From Bacteroidetes bacterium MedPE-SWsnd-G1 (GTDB lineage: Bacteria > Bacteroidota > Bacteroidia > Flavobacteriales > Flavobacteriaceae), in assembly GCA_001874265.1 (NCBI GenBank), contig MPDD01000024.1, positions 1 to 40,818 of the forward strand: a DNA stretch of 40,818 bases, written 5' to 3'. Each line of letters begins with the position of its first letter. Within the stretch, counting starts at the first letter, position 1. A program made the translations under genes and the position numbers. This document shows positions 34,958-40,818 of this stretch, in pieces. The notes below the pieces were generated by a model. That model had not been told where the DNA came from, did no database searches, and worked only from the letters and a program-made list of their open reading frames with translations.

Positions 34958-36064
34958 ATGCCACTTTTCATGGACCGACACGACATCCCCAAAGAAATTA
35001 CGGCAGAACATGTTGCTAAAATGCATCAAGAAGATTTAAAGGTAGAGCATCTTTATGGTTGTAGAGGTATAACCTATTGGTGCGATGATCAAAAACATCA
35101 TGCATTTTGTTTAATTGAAGCGCCTAATAAAGAGGCTTTGCAAAAAATGCACAATGCAGCACATGGTGATTTTCCGCATAGTATAATAGAAGTAGATGAG
35201 AATTTAGTAGCATCTTTTTTAGGTAGAATTGAAGATCCAGAAAATGTTGGTAATGCATCGATTCCTATAATTGATGATTCTGCATTTAGAGCTATTATGC
35301 TTATTGAAACAAATAACTTTTTAAATAGAGCAGAAGCCAATCAGTTAAGTGTTTTTACACAAAAGTTTCATAGAAGTGTAATGAATACTTTGAAGAAATA
35401 TAATGGGACCATTGTAAAACAAAATGATTGCACATATTTGGTTTCGTTTGAATCAGTTTCGAATGCAGTTTTTGCTGCACTTAAATTACAATCTAACATC
35501 AAGTTTGTGACTCCTAAAATTGATATGGGATCTAGAAAGGTGAATATTGCCATAGGATCTGGTACGCCGGTTACTACTAAAGATGGTTTGTTTGAAGAAG
35601 TAATTGCTTTTACAACAAGGATGTGTGAAGTGGTTAAAAGTGAAATTGTTTTATCTAATGAAGTACATCATTTGTTTAGTATTGAGAATAGAGCATTTCA
35701 ATTAGATAAGAAAGTGGTTAGAGTTTTGACTCCAAAGGAAGAACAATTTCTTACCGTGCTTATGGATCATATTGAGGCCATTTGGAAAAGCCCGAATATA
35801 AAAGTTGAAGATTTAAGTTTGAAACTTGGCTATAGTAAGTCGCAACTTAACCGAAAACTAAAAGCTTTAACCAATACTTCGCCAAATAATTTTGTAAGAG
35901 ATGTAAAGTTGAATAGATCTCTAAGTTTGTTTCAGAAACAATTAAACAATATTTCGGAAGTGGCCTTTGAGGTTGGATTTAATAGTCCAGCGTACTTTAC
36001 AAAGTGCTTTCATGAAAAATTTGGTATCTCGCCATCAAAATATACACAACAGCATATTTTTTAA
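34958..36064 (+). CDS. DUF4242 / degenerate cyclase / AraC-type regulator fusion
   Basis: The 368-residue protein has three parts. Residues 1-80 are a DUF4242 domain (PLFMDRHDIPKEITAEHVAK, GCRGITYWCDD, MHNAAHGDFPHSIIEVD), a family whose SCO4226 member binds nickel. About 105-240 look like a class III nucleotidyl cyclase, yet the metal-binding Asp of the FTD motif is Glu (LIETN) and the GDG loop is replaced by QNDCTYL, so it should be inactive. The last ~105 residues are an AraC-type helix-turn-helix domain (LSLKLGYSKSQLNRKLKAL, VAFEVGFNSPAYFTKCFHEK). The start is the ATG at 34958, not the preceding TTG. Confidence 0.8.
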   Translation: MPLFMDRHDIPKEITAEHVAKMHQEDLKVEHLYGCRGITYWCDDQKHHAFCLIEAPNKEALQKMHNAAHGDFPHSIIEVDENLVASFLGRIEDPENVGNASIPIIDDSAFRAIMLIETNNFLNRAEANQLSVFTQKFHRSVMNTLKKYNGTIVKQNDCTYLVSFESVSNAVFAALKLQSNIKFVTPKIDMGSRKVNIAIGSGTPVTTKDGLFEEVIAFTTRMCEVVKSEIVLSNEVHHLFSIENRAFQLDKKVVRVLTPKEEQFLTVLMDHIEAIWKSPNIKVEDLSLKLGYSKSQLNRKLKALTNTSPNNFVRDVKLNRSLSLFQKQLNNISEVAFEVGFNSPAYFTKCFHEKFGISPSKYTQQHIF

Positions 36065-36174
36065 GTTCACTTTTATGACTTGGGTCATTTTTGATAAGAT
36101 TTGAACCAATTGTGCAATTCATTTTTTGTTTTAGTCTCTAGTTTTGAGGATACTAATCTTAAAACTTAAGTGCT
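36065..36174 (+). promoter_or_regulatory. Control region ahead of the FAD oxidase gene
   Basis: TAGTTTTG (36139-36146) fits the -7 consensus exactly, but no TTTG sits at the correct distance upstream. Two small inverted repeats lie ahead of it: ATGAC-TTGG-GTCAT near 36074-36087 and AATTG-tg-CAATT near 36108-36119. A weak activator-dependent promoter would look like this, and the AraC-type regulator upstream is a natural candidate; this is inference. Confidence 0.4.
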
Positions 36175-37566
36175 ATGTCAAATTTAATTAAAGAACTAAA
36201 GGCCGAATTATTAGAGGCCTTTAAATCCTCTATTAGGGGACAAATTACATTTCCTGAAGATTCTAACTATAATGAAGAGCGAAAGGTTTACAATGGTATG
36301 ATCAATAAATTTCCAGGTATGTTGGTGAAGTGTGTAGATACCGCTGATGTTATTAATTGTGTCAATTTTGGAAGAGAACAAAACTTAATAACAGCAGTTA
36401 GAGGTGGGGGACATAATGGAGGCGGACTTGGAATTTGTGATAATGGAATGGTGATAGATCTTTCAGGAATAAAGTTTATTCGTGTGGATACTTCAGACAA
36501 TACAGTAAGAGTAGGAGGTGGAAATTTATGGGGTGAAGTAGACCATGCAACACATCCATATGGGTTGGCTGTACCAGCAGGAATTATTTCTACAACAGGA
36601 GTTGGAGGTTTAACTTTAGGAGGAGGTGTAGGGCACCTTTCAAGAAAATATGGACTGACCATAGATAATTTGTTGGAGGCAGATATGGTTTTGGCGGACG
36701 GGTCAACCGTAACGGTCAATAAAGATCAACATCAAGATTTGTTTTGGGCTATTCGCGGTGGTGGAGGTAATTTTGGAATTGTGACGTCATTTAAATTTCA
36801 GGCACATTCTGTAAAAACGGTGATCGGAGGTCCAATGCTTTGGCCAATTGAATGTACTGAAGAAATTATGGAATGGTATCATAATTTTATTCATAACGCC
36901 CCAGATGAGTTAAATGGATTTGTCGCTACTATGGTAATTCCAGGTTCACCATTTCCTGACTTTTTACATGGAAATCAATATTGTGGAATCGTATGGTGTT
37001 ATACCGGAACTCAGGAAGAATTTGATTTGTTGGCAAAACCAGCCATGGATCTTGAGCCCGTTTTTGCCCATGTTGGCGAAATGCCCTACCCAGCGGTTCA
37101 GACATTGTTCGATGGTTTAATGCCACCTGGAATGCAATGGTACTGGCGAGCAGATTTTTTTAATGATATTAATGAAGCAGCAAGAAAAGAACATTTAAAA
37201 TTTGGTTCTTGTATTCCGACTCCTTTATCTCAAATGCATTTGTATCCTATTAGTGGGGCTGCTAGTAGAGTAGGGAGTTCAGAAACTCCTTGGGCCTATA
37301 GAGATGCCAAATATGCGGGAGTTATTGTTGGTGTAGATCCAGATCCAGCAAATGCTGATAAAATCACCAAATGGTGTAAAGATTATTATAATGCACTACA
37401 TCCTTATTCAAGTGGAGGTGCTTACTCTAATTTTATGATGGATGAGGGGCAGGAACGTGTACAAGCAAGTTATAGGCATAATTATGAGCGATTAACGCTA
37501 ATAAAAGCAAAATACGACCCACAAAATTTCTTTAAAATCAATCAGAATATTAAACCAAAAAACTAA
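36175..37566 (+). CDS. FAD-binding oxidoreductase, berberine-bridge-enzyme type
   Basis: The 463-residue protein is a VAO/PCMH-fold flavoprotein. The FAD-binding domain has AVRGGGHNGGGLGICDNGMV, whose His80 would be the covalent flavin link, and GVGGLTLGGGVGHLSRKYGL. The second, cysteinyl link of bicovalent BBE enzymes is missing: at its usual place is GIISTTG. A C-terminal BBE domain (QASYRHNYERLTLIKAKYDP, NFFKINQNI) is present. No signal peptide is seen, so it is probably cytosolic. Substrate unknown. The truncated haemoglobin gene follows after 16 bases. Confidence 0.86.
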   Translation: MSNLIKELKAELLEAFKSSIRGQITFPEDSNYNEERKVYNGMINKFPGMLVKCVDTADVINCVNFGREQNLITAVRGGGHNGGGLGICDNGMVIDLSGIKFIRVDTSDNTVRVGGGNLWGEVDHATHPYGLAVPAGIISTTGVGGLTLGGGVGHLSRKYGLTIDNLLEADMVLADGSTVTVNKDQHQDLFWAIRGGGGNFGIVTSFKFQAHSVKTVIGGPMLWPIECTEEIMEWYHNFIHNAPDELNGFVATMVIPGSPFPDFLHGNQYCGIVWCYTGTQEEFDLLAKPAMDLEPVFAHVGEMPYPAVQTLFDGLMPPGMQWYWRADFFNDINEAARKEHLKFGSCIPTPLSQMHLYPISGAASRVGSSETPWAYRDAKYAGVIVGVDPDPANADKITKWCKDYYNALHPYSSGGAYSNFMMDEGQERVQASYRHNYERLTLIKAKYDPQNFFKINQNIKPKN

Positions 37567-37582
37567 CCTAAAAGTATATTTT

Positions 37583-38068
37583 ATGAAAACGATTAATTTA
37601 GTATCAATAGTAGTATTGTCAATTTTACTGTTCAATTGCTCAAACAAAAAAGAAGAAAATCAAATTGAAAATCAAGAAGTTGCAATCTCTGAAGTTGATA
37701 AAAGCCTATTTGAGAGATTAGGAGGAGAGGCTGGAATTTCTTCTATAGTTGACGATATTCTAAAATCACATTTAGATAATCCAGAAATTCGACATGTCTT
37801 TTTACCAATAGCAGAGAACCCTCAAAGACTTGAAACTTTTAAAACGCATGTAAAACAGTTTTTGTCTGCAGGAACTGGAGGAGGAGCAGCGTATATGGGT
37901 AAAGATCTACCTACAGCACATAAAGGTTTAAATACTTCAGAAAAAGAATTCATGGCCGCTGTAGATGATATTTTGGGGGTATTAGCAAAACATAATATTG
38001 ATGAGGAAACTCAAAAAGATATGCTCTTTATTTTATACTCTTTAAAAGGAGCAGTTATTGGATTGTAA
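37583..38068 (+). CDS. Group I truncated haemoglobin with lipoprotein signal
   Basis: The 161-residue product has a signal peptide (MKTINLVSIVVLSILLFNC) and a cysteine at residue 19 consistent with lipid attachment, although Asn before the cysteine is atypical. The globin domain is at about 38-161: LFERLGGEAGISSIVDDI, TGGGAAYMGKDLPTAHKGLN, where His113 is the proximal haem ligand. The distal B10 position, usually tyrosine in this group, aligns with Leu60. It shares a transcript with the FAD oxidase. The role (oxygen, NO or redox sensing) is open. Confidence 0.82.
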   Translation: MKTINLVSIVVLSILLFNCSNKKEENQIENQEVAISEVDKSLFERLGGEAGISSIVDDILKSHLDNPEIRHVFLPIAENPQRLETFKTHVKQFLSAGTGGGAAYMGKDLPTAHKGLNTSEKEFMAAVDDILGVLAKHNIDEETQKDMLFILYSLKGAVIGL

Positions 38069-38090
38069 TTGAATTAAGAGATTAAAATAA

Positions 38091-38114
38091 AAAAGCCCGC
38101 ATATTGCGGGCTTT
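38091..38114. terminator. Bidirectional terminator between the globin and pdhC genes
   Basis: AAAGCCCGC (38092-38100) and GCGGGCTTT (38106-38114) form a 9-bp GC-rich stem with a 5-base loop. On the + strand a mixed TTTAGTTTT follows; on the - strand a T6 run follows (A-run at 38089-38094). It serves both convergent genes, and more strongly pdhC. Confidence 0.9.
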
Positions 38115-38134
38115 AGTTTTATTTAGAATATATA

Positions 38135-39760
38135 TTATACCAACATTGTAACTGGGTTTTCTATAAATCCTTTTAATGTTTGTAAGAATTGAGCACCTGT
38201 TGCACCATCTACAGTTCTATGGTCACAAGCAAGTGTCATTTTCATTGTATTACCAACTACAATTTCATCATTTTTAACAACTGGTTTTTGTACAATTGCA
38301 CCAACAGATAAAATTGCTGAATTTGGTTGATTGATAATTGATGTGAAATAATCAATACCAAACATTCCTAAGTTAGAAATGGTAAACGTACTTCCTTGCA
38401 TTTCTTCAGGAGTCAACTTTTTCTTTCTTGCTCTACCAGCAAAATCTTTTACAGCAGCACCAATTTGTGGTAATGATTGCTCATCTGCAAAAGGAACAAC
38501 TGGTACAACCAATCCATCTTCTACAGCTACAGCAACTCCAATATGTACATGGTGATTTAATACCATTTTATCGTCGAACCATTGAGAGTTCACTTGTGGG
38601 TGTTGTTTCAATGCTTTTGCAGTAGCTTTTACTACGATATCATTAAATGAAATCTTAGTATCTGGTATAGAATTAAACTGTGTACGGAATGCAATTGCAT
38701 TATCCATGTCAAATTCAACTGCTAAATAATAATGAGGAGCAGAGAATTTAGAATTGGTCAATGAACGCGCAATAGCTTTACGCATTTGTGAGTTCTTAAT
38801 TTCTTCAAAACTTTCTACACCACTTGGAGCGAATTGAACAACGCCTCCAGCAGCTGCTGGCTCGTAATTTTCAATATCACGTTTTATAATTCGTCCGTGA
38901 TCTCCAGTACCTTGCAACTTAGATAAGTTAATTCCTTTTTCGTCTGCTAATTTTTTTGCTAATGGCGATGCTACAACTCTTTCGTTGCTTGTCGAAGCCT
39001 TTGGCATTTCAACAGCCTTTTTAGGTGCAGAAGTTGCTTTAGGAGCCGCTTTTGGTGCTTCCGCTTTTGTGGCAGGAGCAGCTGTTTCTTTAGGAGCCTC
39101 TTCTGAAGGGCCACTAACTTTAAAGTTCTTTACAACGTCATCAACATTAGTACCTGCGTCACCAATAACGGCAAGTAAAGAATCTACAGTTGCTGTTTCT
39201 CCGGCTTGTAAACCAACATATAATAAAGTTCCTTCATTAAATGATTCAAACTCCATTGTTGCTTTATCCGTTTCTATTTCAGCAAGGATATCTCCTTCTT
39301 CAACCGTATCACCAACATTTTTTAACCATGATGCAACTGTTCCTTCGGTCATCGTATCACTTAAACGAGGCATTGTTACAACAGTTATACCTTCTGGTAC
39401 TGTATAAGTTTCTTCAGAACTAGTTGTTGCGGCTTCTTCTTTTTCAGAAGTTGCCTCAGCAACAATCTCTTCAGTTGCAGTAGGTGCAGCATCTCCTGCT
39501 AATAAAGCAGAAATATCTTCACCTTCTTCACCAATAATAGCTAGCAAAGAATCTACTGGTGCAGTTTCACCTTCTTGTAATCCAATATGCAATAAAGTTC
39601 CTTCGTTAAAAGATTCGAACTCCATTGTAGCCTTGTCAGTTTCTATTTCTGCAAGTATATCTCCTTCTTCAACTTTATCACCAACTTTCTTTAACCAAGC
39701 AGCCACAACTCCTTCCGTCATGGTATCACTCAATCGAGGCATTGTTATAATTTCAGCCAT
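38135..39760 (-). CDS. pdhC: Pyruvate dehydrogenase E2 (dihydrolipoamide acetyltransferase)
   Basis: E2 transfers acetyl groups from E1 to CoA. The 541-residue protein has two lipoyl domains (residues about 1-78 and 124-203) with lipoyl lysines Lys43 and Lys166, both in IETDKATMEFESFNEGTLL. An Ala/Pro/Lys-rich linker, an E3/E1-binding domain at about 262-297 (VASPLAKKLADEKGINLSKL, GTGDHGRIIKRDI) and the catalytic domain follow. The acetyltransferase site is His514 in DHRTVDG. The two lipoyl domains are so alike that an internal duplication is evident. pdhA lies seven bases upstream. Confidence 0.96.
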   Translation of the reverse strand: MAEIITMPRLSDTMTEGVVAAWLKKVGDKVEEGDILAEIETDKATMEFESFNEGTLLHIGLQEGETAPVDSLLAIIGEEGEDISALLAGDAAPTATEEIVAEATSEKEEAATTSSEETYTVPEGITVVTMPRLSDTMTEGTVASWLKNVGDTVEEGDILAEIETDKATMEFESFNEGTLLYVGLQAGETATVDSLLAVIGDAGTNVDDVVKNFKVSGPSEEAPKETAAPATKAEAPKAAPKATSAPKKAVEMPKASTSNERVVASPLAKKLADEKGINLSKLQGTGDHGRIIKRDIENYEPAAAGGVVQFAPSGVESFEEIKNSQMRKAIARSLTNSKFSAPHYYLAVEFDMDNAIAFRTQFNSIPDTKISFNDIVVKATAKALKQHPQVNSQWFDDKMVLNHHVHIGVAVAVEDGLVVPVVPFADEQSLPQIGAAVKDFAGRARKKKLTPEEMQGSTFTISNLGMFGIDYFTSIINQPNSAILSVGAIVQKPVVKNDEIVVGNTMKMTLACDHRTVDGATGAQFLQTLKGFIENPVTMLV

Positions 39761-39767
39761 AATTTTT

Positions 39768-40763
39768 TTATTTATGTTTTAAAAAAGGATAATCTTCTTG
39801 TTCGTAAACAACATCATATAATTGTTGTACTTCTGGGTATGGAGATTCTTCAGCAAAATCTACACATTCCTGCACACGTTTTTTAACATCTTTATTGATA
39901 GCATCAATTTCATCATCTGATGCGTATTTATTTTCTTTTATGATGTCTAATACTTGTGTAATAGGATCTAATTTCTTGTATTCTTCAACTTCATCCTTTG
40001 TTCTGTAGTGTTGTGCATCAGACATTGAATGACCTCTATATCTGTAGGTTCTCATTTCTAAGAATGTTGGTCCATCTCCTCTACGAGCTCTTTCAATTGC
40101 TTCATGCATAGCCTCCGCAACCGCAACTGGATTCATTCCATCTACAGGTCCACAAGGCATTTCATATCCAAGACCTAGTTTCCAAACATCAGTATGATTT
40201 GCAGTTCTCTCAACAGAAGTACCCATGGCATAACCATTATTTTCAACGATAAATACAACTGGTAATTTCCAGTTCATCGCCATATTAAATGTTTCGTGCA
40301 AAGATCCTTGTCTTGCAGCACCATCTCCAAAGTATGTAAGCGTTACTCCATCACGTTCAAAATATTTATCAGCAAAAGCAATACCTGCACCTAAAGGAAT
40401 TTGACCACCAACAATTCCGTGGCCACCATAAAATCCTTTTTCCTTAGAGAAAATATGCATAGAGCCACCCATACCATTAGAGGTACCTGTTACTTTTCCA
40501 TATAACTCTGCGAAAATTCTTTTTGGGTCTACACCTAATCCGATTGGTTGCACGTGGTTACGGTATGCCGTAATCATTTTGTCTTTTCCAATTTCCATGG
40601 CATGCAAGGCACCGGCTAACACCGCTTCCTGTCCATTGTATAAATGTAAAAATCCTCTAACTTTTTGTTGGATATATACTGCGGCTAGTTTGTCTTCAAA
40701 CTTTCTCCAAAACAGCATGTCTTTGTACCAATTTATGTAGGTTTCTTTAGTGATTGGCTTCAT
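39768..40763 (-). CDS. pdhA: Pyruvate dehydrogenase E1 component, alpha subunit
   Basis: This subunit binds thiamine diphosphate and decarboxylates pyruvate together with E1 beta, whose gene is not in the window. The 331-residue protein carries the GDGAARQGSLHETFNMAMNW thiamine motif ending in VENNGYAMGTS and the loop TYRYRGHSMSD. Other conserved blocks are HLYNGQEAVLAGALHAM and GGHGIVGGQIPLGAGIA. The start codon lies 55 bases from the window edge. It is the first gene of the pdhA-pdhC unit read leftward. Confidence 0.95.
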   Translation of the reverse strand: MKPITKETYINWYKDMLFWRKFEDKLAAVYIQQKVRGFLHLYNGQEAVLAGALHAMEIGKDKMITAYRNHVQPIGLGVDPKRIFAELYGKVTGTSNGMGGSMHIFSKEKGFYGGHGIVGGQIPLGAGIAFADKYFERDGVTLTYFGDGAARQGSLHETFNMAMNWKLPVVFIVENNGYAMGTSVERTANHTDVWKLGLGYEMPCGPVDGMNPVAVAEAMHEAIERARRGDGPTFLEMRTYRYRGHSMSDAQHYRTKDEVEEYKKLDPITQVLDIIKENKYASDDEIDAINKDVKKRVQECVDFAEESPYPEVQQLYDVVYEQEDYPFLKHK

Positions 40764-40788
40764 AAATATATAATATTATAAGAGTATG

Positions 40789-40796
40789 CAAAAATA
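40789..40796 (-). promoter_or_regulatory. -7 box of the pdhA promoter
   Basis: On the - strand TATTTTTG matches TAnnTTTG; a TTTG box would fall at or just beyond the window edge, so only half the promoter is visible. A transcript from here would begin about 20 bases before pdhA. Confidence 0.5.
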
Positions 40797-40818
40797 ATAT
40801 ATTAATACGAAGTCTAAA

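Noticed and set aside
36288-36719. 143-codon antisense open frame in the FAD oxidase gene
   Set aside because: The + strand frame has clear FAD-binding motifs. The antisense product is proline-rich and featureless.
38986-39006. CTTCGACAAGC inside pdhC, resembling the REP-like core
   Set aside because: It encodes part of the linker (ASTSN) in frame, is only 11 bases and has no flanking palindrome, so it is likely chance.
38985-39407. 140-codon + strand frame opposite the lipoyl/linker part of pdhC
   Set aside because: It mirrors the repetitive Ala/Pro/Glu linker and lipoyl codons of pdhC and has no independent support.
38135-39760. Possible assembly duplication in pdhC
   Set aside because: The two lipoyl domains differ at many synonymous sites, so this is an old domain duplication found in E2 proteins and not an artefact.

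Overview
The window is a low-GC stretch of a Bacteroidota genome, most likely a marine member of the Flavobacteriaceae. The evidence is the protein style (IPL-rich ribosomal proteins, zinc-free S14, L36 and L31B, long L17), many Bacteroidota-type promoters (TTTG, about 19 bases, TAnnTTTG), the near absence of Shine-Dalgarno sequences, and many short-signal lipoproteins. I cannot fix the genus.

Bases 1-13852 hold the S10-spc-alpha ribosomal protein superoperon from rplC to rplQ, with secY, infA and rpoA embedded, all on the + strand. A small rpmJ gene lies between infA and rpsM. Most junctions are 0-25 bases. The only five longer gaps (before rpsH, rpsK, rpsD, rpoA and rplQ) each contain a foldable inverted repeat, and these are the best candidates for RNA-level control in this part.

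Bases 13855-18965 are single metabolic genes separated by strong terminators: carA (pyrimidine/arginine), eno (glycolysis), gltA (TCA cycle) and a guanidino-group-modifying hydrolase. The carA and eno promoters are fused to the terminators of the preceding genes.

Bases 18971-25810 are a - strand run read in the order sprT-like, manC-type guanylyltransferase, DUF389 membrane protein, TonB-dependent receptor, PQQ-dependent sugar dehydrogenase lipoprotein, small lipoprotein. The receptor resembles the PQQ importer PqqU/YncD, so it may import the cofactor for the dehydrogenase next to it.

Bases 26025-34440 carry a DUF6702 protein with an M1 metallopeptidase, an SDR oxidoreductase divergent from a secreted amidohydrolase, a small NTR/TIMP-like secreted protein inside what looks like a mobile cassette, and two lipoproteins (a beta-helix protein and a glutaminyl-peptide cyclotransferase). 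REP-like repeats lie at 28878-29058. Bases 34573-38068 hold rpmE2, an unusual DUF4242 / pseudo-cyclase / AraC fusion regulator, an FAD-linked oxidase and a lipoprotein truncated haemoglobin. The window ends with pdhC and pdhA of the pyruvate dehydrogenase complex on the - strand.

I found no CRISPR array, tRNA, rRNA, transposase or defence system. No spectacular new system is evident. The most promising leads are the PQQ receptor-enzyme pair, the cassette-like element, the pseudo-cyclase regulator with its oxidase and globin neighbours, and the structured leaders in the ribosomal operon.
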